Origin: Paenibacillus profundus
GTDB taxonomy: Bacteria > Bacillota > Bacilli > Paenibacillales > Paenibacillaceae
DNA length: 64,000 bases
Direction: 5' to 3'
Assembly (NCBI RefSeq): GCF_021369635.1
Contig: NZ_JAJNBZ010000012.1
Span: forward strand, 1 to 64,000
The notes below the pieces were generated by a model. That model had not been told where the DNA came from and ran no database searches. It saw only the letters and a program-made list of their open reading frames with translations. Shown here one piece after another: positions 1 to 8,178 of this stretch. Both the position numbers and the translations under genes were made by a program. The first letter of the stretch is position 1; each line of letters opens with the position of its first letter.

Positions 1-238
1 CTACGCCCGCATATCCTTCTTTCTCGCTGTCCAGAAGCATATCGTACAATATTCCGGTACCGCACCCCATATCCAGAATGCCCTCTTCCGCAATAAACTT
101 TCTTATGTAACCGTACACAACCGAATATCTGGCATATTCCGTGATATCCGATAAATAATCCCATACGTTAGATTTGTACTCTTCGTCCCATTGCTGCTGA
201 TTACTCTCAATATAATCTTGTATTTTCGTATTTTCCAT
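1..238 (-). CDS. SAM-dependent methyltransferase, 5' part, cut by window edge
   Basis: The first 79 codons of a class I methyltransferase. Motif I (ILDMGCGTGIL, about residues 53-63) is the glycine-rich loop that binds S-adenosylmethionine. The substrate cannot be told because the rest of the gene lies outside the window. The start is an ATG at 238 with a strong GGGAGGA ribosome site seven bases upstream. The N-terminus has no signal or membrane segment, so the enzyme is probably cytosolic. Confidence 0.8.
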   Translation of the reverse strand, partial: MENTKIQDYIESNQQQWDEEYKSNVWDYLSDITEYARYSVVYGYIRKFIAEEGILDMGCGTGILYDMLLDSEKEGYAGV

Positions 239-564
239 TTTTGATTCCTCCCACTCTAGTAGATGTGAACTTACTACTTGTCAACGATGAACAAGATACA
301 ACATGACAGCCAAAGAAAAGCAGCAACAAATCATAAAAAGGATAGCATTGTAAAAACAAAAGCAATAGAAGCGTGAAGATGAAGCATCGTGTTGTGGTGG
401 TTGGAAAGTAGGTACAGAAGTGAAGTAACCTTTCTCTGAAAGATCTATTTCCTATAGTAGTATTACTGTTATATTTTGTCAATGTAGCAACTTACTGAAA
501 TCAACAAAATGCCCCCGTTTATTTATACGAGAGGCATCCTTCCCTATCAGCCGCATTGTGGCGA
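239..564. other. intergenic, no gene seen
   Basis: Upstream of the methyltransferase. I see no convincing reading frame, RNA gene or repeat here. The one open frame on the minus strand is low-complexity (long runs of Leu, Phe and Thr) and overlaps the methyltransferase start in another frame. Confidence 0.5.
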
Positions 565-830
565 TTACGTGCTCTTCAACTGTTCCAGCAGCGACTCCAC
601 ATCATGGACCGGTGCCTGGCAAGCATAATCTGCGCATACGTATGCAGCAGGTTCGATCTTATTATCCAGCTTATAGACGATCGCCGTATCCGGCGCGTAC
701 GCCTGTTAAACGGCGGCATTGATTTGCTTGGTCAATGCATGCTCAGGATCTCCCTCAATTACGACTTTCCGCTGACCTCGAACCGCTTGCAGACATGCGA
801 GAAGGGTCATCGCATATCCCGCGACGGATA
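565..830 (-). pseudogene. C-terminal remnant of YyaL-type thioredoxin-domain (DUF255) protein
   Basis: Reading the minus strand gives the tail of a YyaL/DUF255-like protein: a segment with VVIEGDPEHALTKQINA, an in-frame TAA at 706-708, then a further 46 sensible codons ending LLEQLKST at 565. The frame is unbroken apart from the TAA, so one nonsense mutation split it. The front of the protein is absent here. Other pieces of the same family lie at 27.4-27.7, 30.4 and 32.9 kb. The family assignment is from memory of the conserved tail and is less certain than for the N-terminal pieces. Confidence 0.5.
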
Positions 831-1206
831 ACGCTTCACTGTACCATCGTTCATGGCGAAGGAGAACGCCTTCTCCCTGACTCCTTCGGGAAACTGGGAA
901 TGCTCGCAGTTGATACGAAAAAGCGTTGCATTCGGGTGCTGGTGCTTGATGCTTTTCATTGGCCAGCGAATGACGCTGGGCGTGTTGAATCCGACACAGC
1001 TCAATGAGGCACAGCTTGAGGTCTGCTGCAGCCAAAACATGAACCGATCCCGTTGCGGCTCGTATGGTTTTTCAATGAAATACCAATTTACACGCACATT
1101 GAGAAACATCGGGCCTCCGAAGTTCGGACAGTACGGCACCGGCGCCAATCAATACGCAGTCCGCTTCCCGAAGCGCATCAGCAGCAGCCTGTAAATGACT
1201 TGTTTC
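807..1206 (-). pseudogene. SIR2-family protein remnant, internally deleted
   Basis: Two pieces of one SIR2-like NAD-dependent deacylase sit in different frames. The N-terminal piece (about 1206-1130) reads AAADALREADCVLIGAGA, the NAD-binding GAG loop of sirtuins. The C-terminal piece (about 1148-807) starts at the VPYCPNFGGPM segment, which resembles the second zinc Cys pair with one Cys lost, and continues to a GFNTPSVIRWP segment (SIR2-like GxNTP). The catalytic His region and first Cys pair are missing, so the gene cannot be functional. It abuts the YyaL remnant. Confidence 0.65.
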
Positions 1207-1228
1207 CGAGAAAGCCTTTAAAATCCCC

Positions 1229-1420
1229 TTACTTGCCGTCTGCGATCGATCCCTCGTGGAAAATGCGTGAATAAGCGGCCCGGTCCTCAGGTTCAAAAGA
1301 TAATGCGGTCAAAACGGCCCGAATTACGCCGCAGCCAAGCGTCCACCGCTTGTATGAACATTTCCGGCGGCTTCCCTCTTCGTATAACCGAATACCCAGT
1401 TGATATCCCGCAGAATGCAA
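1229..1420 (-). pseudogene. unrecognised coding remnant
   Basis: A 63-codon minus-strand frame ending ALSFEPEDRAAYSRIFHEG and a few more residues. Composition is protein-like and it lies directly upstream of the SIR2 remnant, but I do not recognise the family. It could be the end of the gene that once preceded the SIR2 gene. Everything from 565 to 1420 is decayed. Confidence 0.3.
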
Positions 1421-1551
1421 CCGAGCGGATGGAGCTGAGCTCTGCCGCCAGTGTAAACAGGAGGTGTACCTTCTGTTTCCTAAATCGACATACTCTTATT
1501 ACTGCGAAGATAAAGTCTCGGTGTGCACTACTGGTTAAATGCTTGTTCTCG

Positions 1552-3150
1552 TTAACGCTGAAGCTGGTTTCGTCTTCCTACTACAGCAGCCGCAAGCAGA
1601 ATGAGAGTTACGACCAAATAGATAAGCGGCATGCCCTTCCCAGCCGATGAATCCATGCTGCCCATAAAATCGAAGATCTGCAGCTGGTTCATAACACCCA
1701 CAAACATGATGACCAGGAAAACTACTTCGAAGGTTTTATTTGTCCGCGTCCATATACCTAAAGCAAGCGCAAGTGTAGGAATGAACACGGTTCCTACGAA
1801 CCAGGCAAAAAGACCACCCATATCGCCTTCAAGGAGAAGCTGAATACCAAAGCCGATTCCCGTACCGAGCGCGATGATAAAGCCCGCAAACCAGGTTGCC
1901 GGAATCTGACGCTCAAGTGGATACATACTGGAGAACACAATATCCCGTGTATTGTTGCGCAGCTCGCGAACGCCCATAGAAGACCAGATTAGAATCGGCC
2001 ATACCCAAGTGAGTGGTCCGAGCATACTTCTTACTATATCAAGCGGCAGCAGCAGATCTCCTGCTATGAAGAGGAAGGCAACCAGATACCACCACCACTT
2101 CTGTCCTTTCAGCATCAGCCACAGCTCATACCGCAGCAGGTTGAAGAAGCTGAACTGAAGCGATATGCCTGATAGGGCCTTGGCCGTCAAGCCGCCGCTT
2201 GATTCCCAGCCCTCATTTTTGTCGCCCTTCCTTTTCCTCCTGAACAGACTGAAGAGTTCGAAGGAATCCTTCGCCATCACCTTATCAAACCCTCTGAAAA
2301 CCAAGGCCGCCAGCAGCACCACAGCAATGGCGATTACGACCCAGGCTAGACGACCCGCTATAACCTCCGATGACCAGTCGACACCGCTCCAGACAAAGGT
2401 TTCCAGCGGCCGGTCAAGCTCAATGATGCCGTCTGCCCGCTCCACGAGCCCTGTAACATTCTTCTGTTCACGGAACGTATCGATCATGCTATCATAGAAC
2501 ACTTCCAGTCCCATAGGACTGCTGAGGGCCAGATTGCCCATCTGCACGGTTACCCCATAATTCAGGAAGACCTGAGACCACAGGAAGAAGTAAACAATAA
2601 TGCCAACTCCGCCGCTCAACACGCGTGTTGCCTCGAACAGCACAGCCAGTGCCGCTACAAGCGCCATCAAAGGCAAAGCAACGAGAAGAAACGGAAGCAG
2701 CAGGTCCAGCAGCCGGATCGTCGTATCCTCATTGCGAATCAACTGCATAGCGATCGACGCCAGAAAAGCGATAAACACGATAATCGTCAGCACAATAAAG
2801 TTACTCACAAACTTACCGAATAGATAGCCGAATTTGCTGATCGGTGTTGTGGCGATAATTTGCCCCACACGGGTCATCCGGTCGCGGTCAATAGCATTCT
2901 TCACAAGCGCGAAGCCGATTAGGCTCAAAATCGTGACCGTCGACATGACCACGGTGGCGCCAATCCAGGCGGAATTGTAGATGCCCCGGTGCTCGTTAAT
3001 CATGACCACGCCGTACTTGGCATCTGTGAACGGAACGAAGAAATAAGCCGCAAGAATAGTCAGAACAATCGTTACAAGAAACCCGTAGCTGCGTGCCCGT
3101 TCGTAGAAGTCCGCCCGGACGATATGATAGAGGGAGCGAAAGCTAGTCAT
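1552..3150 (-). CDS. ABC-2 type transporter permease
   Basis: A 532-residue membrane protein with two sets of hydrophobic segments: about six in residues 15-290, a charged cytoplasmic loop around 300-325 (FRRKRKGDK), and five or six more to the end. This is the duplicated ABC-2 permease layout of multi-helix exporters. Its start overlaps the end of the ATPase gene by eight bases, so the two are translationally coupled and form one transporter in the cytoplasmic membrane. The cargo is unknown. The only odd point is that everything downstream of the stop is decayed. Confidence 0.8.
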   Translation of the reverse strand: MTSFRSLYHIVRADFYERARSYGFLVTIVLTILAAYFFVPFTDAKYGVVMINEHRGIYNSAWIGATVVMSTVTILSLIGFALVKNAIDRDRMTRVGQIIATTPISKFGYLFGKFVSNFIVLTIIVFIAFLASIAMQLIRNEDTTIRLLDLLLPFLLVALPLMALVAALAVLFEATRVLSGGVGIIVYFFLWSQVFLNYGVTVQMGNLALSSPMGLEVFYDSMIDTFREQKNVTGLVERADGIIELDRPLETFVWSGVDWSSEVIAGRLAWVVIAIAVVLLAALVFRGFDKVMAKDSFELFSLFRRKRKGDKNEGWESSGGLTAKALSGISLQFSFFNLLRYELWLMLKGQKWWWYLVAFLFIAGDLLLPLDIVRSMLGPLTWVWPILIWSSMGVRELRNNTRDIVFSSMYPLERQIPATWFAGFIIALGTGIGFGIQLLLEGDMGGLFAWFVGTVFIPTLALALGIWTRTNKTFEVVFLVIMFVGVMNQLQIFDFMGSMDSSAGKGMPLIYLVVTLILLAAAVVGRRNQLQR

Positions 3151-4030
3151 TCCGGCTTCCTCCCCGGCTGTCAGAAATGCAGTACAGATAAGCGTCCTCC
3201 ATAGCTGGTGTAATTAGTCTTGCATCTGGTGCAGGCTTGGTATCTGATACGATTCTCACCTGAATGCCCTTGCCGCTGCGGATTGTGCCGCTGATAATCC
3301 ACTGCATGCGCAGCGCCTGGACATCCTGTTCTGAGACGATAACCTCCCACACCTTGCCCTCCACCGTCTGCAGAAGCGTATCCGGATCAGAGTGATGCAT
3401 CAGCTTCCCCTTCGATATGATCGCAATACTGCCGGCCGTCGCTTCCACATCAGAGACGATATGCGTAGAGAAAATAATGATCCGCTCGCCCGACAAGTCG
3501 GACAGCAGGTTGCGGAAGCGGACACGTTCAATCGGATCCAATCCGACCGTCGGCTCATCGACAATGAGAATTTGCGGGTCATTGAGAAGTGCCTGGGCAA
3601 TCCCGACGCGTTGTCTCATCCCGCCGGAGAAGCCCCCGATCGGCCGTTTACGGGCATGCGTCAGATTGACGAGCTGCAGAAGCTCATCGATCCGCTTCTT
3701 CGCTGTCCGCTTGCTTATGCCTTTGATTGCCGCAATATATTCCAGAAATTCTACCGCGTTGAGATTTGGATAGACACCGAAATCTTGAGGCAGATAGCCG
3801 AGCACTCTGCGGATTTCGTTGGGCTTCTTGGAGATATCAATACCGTTCCAATGAACCGCCCCATTGGTAGCGTCCGTGATGGTGGATATAATCCGCATCA
3901 GCGTCGATTTTCCTGCTCCGTTCTCCCCAAGCAGCCCAAGCACGCCAGGCTCCAACCTCAGGTTAAAGTCCTTGAGTGCCCAGAAGTTCCCCTTGTACTG
4001 CTTGCTCACCTGATTGATTGCCAGCTCCAT
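3143..4030 (-). CDS. ABC transporter ATP-binding protein
   Basis: A 295-residue nucleotide-binding subunit: Walker A GENGAGKST near residue 36, Q-loop in YLPQDFGVYPN, signature FSGGM near 136, Walker B ILIVDEPTVGLDP near 157, and the switch His in STHIV. A C-terminal tail of about 80 residues follows, as in exporter ATPases of the DrrA/NatA type. I take the ATG at 4030, preceded by GGAGAGGAG, although the frame stays open to 4180. It pairs with the overlapping permease gene. Confidence 0.88.
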   Translation of the reverse strand: MELAINQVSKQYKGNFWALKDFNLRLEPGVLGLLGENGAGKSTLMRIISTITDATNGAVHWNGIDISKKPNEIRRVLGYLPQDFGVYPNLNAVEFLEYIAAIKGISKRTAKKRIDELLQLVNLTHARKRPIGGFSGGMRQRVGIAQALLNDPQILIVDEPTVGLDPIERVRFRNLLSDLSGERIIIFSTHIVSDVEATAGSIAIISKGKLMHHSDPDTLLQTVEGKVWEVIVSEQDVQALRMQWIISGTIRSGKGIQVRIVSDTKPAPDARLITPAMEDAYLYCISDSRGGSRND

Positions 4031-4365
4031 CTTACTATCATTCTCCTCTCCAATGTAACGGCTCCGGGGAACCGCTTGAAGCTTCAAGAAGCATCTATGC
4101 CTGCAAATGTTTCGTGTTTCCTCTGTATGTTCGTGTAATGGTCCGTCTATGACGGGTTTTGGGTGCTTGTGTACAATCAATGGTGTGGTCGATTTTGGTG
4201 TGCTGCTTCCTTGCGGGTTATGACAGCATGTGCATGTGCGGGACTGATTTGGAAGTGTTGTTGGGTCGGTGTTGGAAGTAACGGCCGCTCATGTGCAAGC
4301 TGCCGGTGTTTTGTCAGTGGTGTATCGTACAGGTTTAGGGTTAACCGGATGAAAGGCATGTGGGA
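4031..4365. other. intergenic, no gene seen
   Basis: Separates two ABC operons transcribed in the same direction, so it should hold the promoter of the downstream pair. I could not single out one promoter. Short minus-strand frames here have no protein-like character. Confidence 0.4.
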
Positions 4366-4390
4366 GTCCAGGTCAGTTCGTGACCTGGAC
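4366..4390 (-). terminator. perfect hairpin at end of the YtrA-like operon
   Basis: A 10-bp perfect stem (GTCCAGGTCA / TGACCTGGAC) with a five-base loop overlaps the stop codon of the permease gene ending at 4373. No T-run follows on either strand, so if it terminates transcription it does so weakly; it may instead protect the mRNA end. Confidence 0.4.
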
Positions 4391-5131
4391 TCTTCCCTTC
4401 AGCAGCCAGCTGTTCGTCGCCAAAAGCGCCAGGGTGAGCACAAGCAGGAAGAGCAGACCGCCAAGCGAGTAGGTGGCATACTCCGCTGCCAGACTGTCAT
4501 TCGCCAGACTGATACCAATCGGCAGCCGGAACGGCAGCCATTCGAACCATCCACCGAGCATGGAGCCGACACTGGCTGCCAGAATGGCGCACAAAACTAC
4601 AAATGCCGGTACGGATCCATAACGCACGGCCTTGCCAGCAAGGAACAGAAAGCCGAGGCCGAAGCTGAACATAACAGCGTTTAACAGCATGATGGCATCC
4701 ATCCGGTACGTCTCCGCCAGCAGCGGCTTCATTTTCTGTGAGATGCCGGTGAGCTTGCCGATGACATGAACCTCGTAAGTATAGATGCCGAGCATGGCAG
4801 CAGAGGATGCCGCCATGATGAGCACCGTTTGCGCCGCCGCTACGGTCAGCTTCGACAGCAGGACCGGATAACCGGAATACGATGAATTAATCCAGTAATA
4901 AACCGAGTGGGTTTTCCATTCCGCCTGCAGCGATTGAAGGTATAGAACAGGCAGCAGGAAGGCGCTCAAATACGTGACAAATATAGCAAGGACGGTTGCA
5001 AGCCCGGGCTCAACCCCGTGTGCCAGCAGGAAGCAGCCCAGCTGCAGAAACATCAGCAGCGAGAAGGAGAGCACGAAGGCGAATCGGGATTGGCGCATAT
5101 CTTTGGGTAATAGAAACCGGAAAGCTTTCAC
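4373..5131 (-). CDS. ABC transporter membrane protein of YtrA-type operon
   Basis: A 252-residue protein with about six hydrophobic segments and no enzyme motifs. It follows the ATPase gene with a four-base overlap, so it is the likely permease partner. Such GntR-ATPase-permease sets in Bacillus (YtrABCDEF, YhcF type) respond to cell-wall-active antibiotics; that role is inferred only from the layout here. Length is typical for a short ABC-2-like permease. Confidence 0.7.
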   Translation of the reverse strand: MKAFRFLLPKDMRQSRFAFVLSFSLLMFLQLGCFLLAHGVEPGLATVLAIFVTYLSAFLLPVLYLQSLQAEWKTHSVYYWINSSYSGYPVLLSKLTVAAAQTVLIMAASSAAMLGIYTYEVHVIGKLTGISQKMKPLLAETYRMDAIMLLNAVMFSFGLGFLFLAGKAVRYGSVPAFVVLCAILAASVGSMLGGWFEWLPFRLPIGISLANDSLAAEYATYSLGGLLFLLVLTLALLATNSWLLKGRVQVTN

Positions 5132-5811
5132 AACAGCGCCTCCCTCATGACATCCAGTACACTCATGCCTCTTGATTCGCGGAGGTCCTCCACAATTTCC
5201 GAAACGAGCATCCTTCCATCCTGCATGAACAGCAGATGATCCAGGTACAGCTCGATCTCCGCCACCTCATGGGTCGATACAATAATCGACTGCTTCTCCA
5301 ACTCCGTATGCTCCGCCATCATTTCAAGCAGATGCTCCCTGGTGATCGGGTCAAGGCCCGAGAGCGGCTCATCCATGATGAGCAGCGGCGCTGAACGACT
5401 CAGCGTCAAGATCACCTGCAGCCTTGCGCGGTTACCCTTCGACAGATACCTGACTTCTTTATCCGCGTTCAAATTAAAACGTCGGGTTAGCGCTTCCGCC
5501 TTGGCAGTCTGAAAATCCGTATACAGCTGGGCAGCCAATTGCAGTGACTGCTGGACGGTAAAGAACGGATACAGCCACTCGCGTTCAGGTGAGAAGGCCA
5601 CCTGTTCTCTCGTTTGTCGGCCGACCGCTTCCCCGTTCATGAAGATGCGCCCTTGCGCTGGACGGACCAGACCGGCTATCAGATGGAGCACGGTTGATTT
5701 GCCGCTCCCGTTCGCCCCGATCAGACCGATAATGCCGGCATGCGGCACAGAGAAACTCAAATCGTGGAGCACCTTCTTATAACGGACCTGCTCAAATGTA
5801 ACTAAGCTCAA
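5128..5811 (-). CDS. ABC transporter ATP-binding protein of YtrA-type operon
   Basis: A 227-residue ATPase: Walker A GANGSGKST near residue 35, a signature reading LSKGN rather than LSGGQ near 124, Walker B LLIMDEPLSGLDP near 147, and switch His in STHEV near 186. The LSKGN variant is common in YtrB/BcrA-like exporters. Both ends overlap neighbouring genes by four bases (GntR upstream, permease downstream), so the three genes form one transcript. Confidence 0.85.
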   Translation of the reverse strand: MSLVTFEQVRYKKVLHDLSFSVPHAGIIGLIGANGSGKSTVLHLIAGLVRPAQGRIFMNGEAVGRQTREQVAFSPEREWLYPFFTVQQSLQLAAQLYTDFQTAKAEALTRRFNLNADKEVRYLSKGNRARLQVILTLSRSAPLLIMDEPLSGLDPITREHLLEMMAEHTELEKQSIIVSTHEVAEIELYLDHLLFMQDGRMLVSEIVEDLRESRGMSVLDVMREALL

Positions 5812-6188
5812 GATTTGGTATCCCCCTTTGCCTGCATGCTGCTGTTGATCATGCTCATAATATCGTGCGGAGTGTGGCCGAGCTGCCTCATGCTCTCGAG
5901 GAAGAGGAAAATCTGATTGCGAGTGAGCTCCTGCCGGAGACGCTCCAGCAGCTCGATATCCGCTGTCACGAATGTCCCCTGGCCTCTTCTCGTCTCCACT
6001 ACGCCACGCCTTTCCATCTCCATATAGGAACGTTGAATGGTATTCGGATTAACGCCTACTTCAACTGCCGTATCCCTTACCGACGGCAGCTTGTCGCCAG
6101 GCCCGAGCTCCCCCCTGCATATACGCTGGAAGAATATATCCATGATCTGGGTGTATATCGGCTGTGAATGCTGAAACGAATGTGTCAT
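5808..6188 (-). CDS. GntR-family regulator, YtrA subfamily
   Basis: A 126-residue repressor-like protein: winged helix in residues 10-75 (GDKLPSVRDTAVEVGVNPNT, then the wing ETRRGQGTFV), followed by a tail of only about 50 residues, which is the hallmark of the YtrA subfamily. It heads the ABC operon and has an inverted repeat of the YtrA-operator type just upstream, so it probably represses its own operon and is released by envelope stress. Confidence 0.85.
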   Translation of the reverse strand: MTHSFQHSQPIYTQIMDIFFQRICRGELGPGDKLPSVRDTAVEVGVNPNTIQRSYMEMERRGVVETRRGQGTFVTADIELLERLRQELTRNQIFLFLESMRQLGHTPHDIMSMINSSMQAKGDTKS

Positions 6189-6218
6189 GGATATCTCCCT
6201 TCTCCATCGTATGATTGA

Positions 6219-6246
6219 CTTAGTGTTCTAGGTACATAGTACACTG
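6219..6246. promoter_or_regulatory. inverted repeat, probable YtrA-type operator
   Basis: AGTGT ... ACACT arms, extending to AGTGTTCTA and TAGTACACT with one mismatch, 31 bases upstream of the GntR start. B. subtilis YtrA is known to bind an AGTGTA/TACACT inverted repeat, and this matches apart from one base. Position and spacing fit autoregulation. Confidence 0.6.
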
Positions 6247-6690
6247 TGACAGAAGGGAAAGCAAGGGTGATTTCCCTTTCTTTTCAAACAATTAACGACT
6301 CTCTTCTACCTGGCCCCATACTTCCTGGAGTGTGAAGCAGAATCCAGTCTCTAAAGAGTTAATACCATAATCAAAGTGCCAGATTCATTTGTACTTCAAC
6401 GATATTGGCATAGCTTCAAACAAGAAATTTCCCCACTCTCTGCAAGCTTTTTCTCCCTCCTCCTTTTCTTCCGGCCACTTACCGGGATAGCTCTCTTGTG
6501 AAAGCTGATTTTTGGACTCACTTCAAAAATCTAGTCATTTACCCGTCAGATAGAGAAACAGACATACAAAAAACGCCATCCCTTCCTATGATTCTACAGA
6601 AAGAATAGCGCATCTTTCGTTTTGGGAGTACTTAATCTTATTAGGCTGATGACGACTGAAGTTATTCCATATACGCCAATACCTCTCTCT
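6247..6690. other. intergenic with a possible short coding remnant
   Basis: No intact gene. On the minus strand, 6385-6520 reads as about 43 sensible codons without a start (containing SYPGKWPEEKEEGEKACREW) ending in TGA at 6385. It may be the tail of a deleted gene. The rest shows nothing I can name. Confidence 0.25.
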
Positions 6691-7128
6691 TTAACTTTCG
6701 TTTGTATAATTACTTCTTACTTTTTTAACATTGGATGACAAAACAATATTAGTTGAAGGTGTTCCATATTTCATGGCTTCGTCAATAAATATTTCTAAAC
6801 TCTCCACAGAATTAGTAGCTACTTTTGCAATATAGCTAATTTCCCCAGCCACCCGATAGCATTCCAATACGTCAGGATGATTGTGACAAAAACTTGCCAA
6901 AGCTTTGCAGTCCTTTGATTCAAATAATATAAGAGCCATGATGTTCCGACCTAATTTTTTTAGGGATACACTCGCATGATATCCTTCAATCGTATGATTA
7001 TCTTCTAACTTTCTTACTCTTTCAATGACAGCTGGTGAAGATAAATGAACAATCTCCGCCAACTCTTTCATTGAAATCTTAGAATTCTTCTGTAATTCGT
7101 TTAATATTCTCTGATCAATCTTATCCAA
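6691..7128 (-). CDS. Lrp/AsnC-family transcriptional regulator
   Basis: A 145-residue protein: helix-turn-helix in residues 17-42 (SMKELAEIVHLSSPAVIERV) and a RAM ligand-binding/oligomer domain from about 65 to 140. Members sense amino acids or related metabolites and often act on a neighbouring gene. The DJ-1-family gene is divergent, 136 bases away, and is a plausible target. Both are AT-richer than the ABC operons beside them. Confidence 0.85.
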   Translation of the reverse strand: MDKIDQRILNELQKNSKISMKELAEIVHLSSPAVIERVRKLEDNHTIEGYHASVSLKKLGRNIMALILFESKDCKALASFCHNHPDVLECYRVAGEISYIAKVATNSVESLEIFIDEAMKYGTPSTNIVLSSNVKKVRSNYTNES

Positions 7129-7264
7129 ATGTACACAACCTTTTTTTATAAAGCATACTATCCAAATCTCCTAAATAAGTAAAGCTAAACCATGTATTAA
7201 TCGTGCCTGACCTATGTTATTAGCATTTATTTCTGTCTAAAATAATAACAAAGGAGGCTAAATA

Positions 7265-7852
7265 ATGAAAAAAATATTGTTATTATTAGCAGATGGCTTT
7301 GAAGCTGTGGAAGCTAGTATGTTCACAGATGTTTTTGGTTGGAATAAGTGGGAAGGAGATGGATCTACAGAATTAGTAACTGTCGGATTCCGTAAAAAAT
7401 TAAAATGCACTTGGAACTTTACGATCATTCCTGAAAAAGTAATTTCTGAAATAAATTTAGAAGAATTTGATGCCTTAGCTATCCCTGGAGGGTTTGAAGA
7501 AGCTGGTTTTTACAATGACGCTTTTGATGAAAGGTTTCTTGAAATTATTAGGTACTTTCATTCTGGACAAAAACCGATTGCTAGTATTTGCGTAGCATCT
7601 TTAACCTTGGGTAAAAGTGGAATATTATATAATAGAAAGGCAACCACTTACAGCCATCCAACTAGTCATCGAAAAGAACAGTTAAAAACATTTGGCGCAA
7701 ACGTCCAGAACGTACCTATTGTTCAAGACGGCCATATTATAACTTCATCGAATCCAGCTACTGGATTTGATGTTGCTTTTCTTTTACTTGAAAAATTAAC
7801 CTCAGAAAAGAACGTCAAACGTATTAAAGAATTAATGGGATTTGAAATTTGA
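7265..7852 (+). CDS. DJ-1/PfpI family protein
   Basis: A 195-residue protein with the DJ-1/ThiJ fold. It starts LLLLADGFEAVEASMFTDVF, has the nucleophile elbow Cys in ASICVASLTLGKSG (about residue 109), and a conserved GGFEEA turn. A good AGGAGG site precedes the ATG. Family members act as glyoxalase/deglycase-like or chaperone enzymes; the specific activity cannot be assigned. It is divergent from the AsnC regulator, which may control it. Confidence 0.82.
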   Translation: MKKILLLLADGFEAVEASMFTDVFGWNKWEGDGSTELVTVGFRKKLKCTWNFTIIPEKVISEINLEEFDALAIPGGFEEAGFYNDAFDERFLEIIRYFHSGQKPIASICVASLTLGKSGILYNRKATTYSHPTSHRKEQLKTFGANVQNVPIVQDGHIITSSNPATGFDVAFLLLEKLTSEKNVKRIKELMGFEI

Positions 7853-8092
7853 TATTAAAAAAGAGCTTATATTCGTATAAAGGAATGTGTAGTAAGATAT
7901 ATCTGATACTATTTCAAAGAACAGCAATAATAATATACGAGTTTCTTGGTTCAAATGGTAAAGTACTTTTTGCTTATTCTGAATGGTAATCGTTTATGGA
8001 TACTAATAAATCCATACAAATATTGAATTTCAACGCTAAAGTGTATATATAAATGGACGTGTGAAGTCATCAAATTTGAAAGAAGTGTTTTT

Positions 8093-8178
8093 TTGAATCT
8101 ATTTTTCACGTATTTTCTAGCGGGTCTTGCAATTGCAATGCCTGTAGGAGCTATGACAGTTGAAATGACGAAGCAAGG
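8093..8178 (+). pseudogene. lysE-family exporter, 5' stub cut by IS256
   Basis: A TTG at 8093 opens a frame with FFTYFLAGLAIAMPVGAMTV, the first membrane helix of LysE/RhtB-type amino-acid exporters, followed by EMTKQG. It is interrupted at 8179 by the IS256 end. The rest of the gene does not reappear after the element, so the insertion was accompanied or followed by a deletion. Confidence 0.65.

Noticed and set aside
207-482. Minus-strand frame rich in Phe, Leu and Thr
   Set aside because: Low complexity, no ribosome site, overlaps the methyltransferase start.
4177-4684. Frames between and across the two ABC operons, including a 173-codon plus-strand frame
   Set aside because: Antisense to a clear membrane-protein gene; composition not protein-like.
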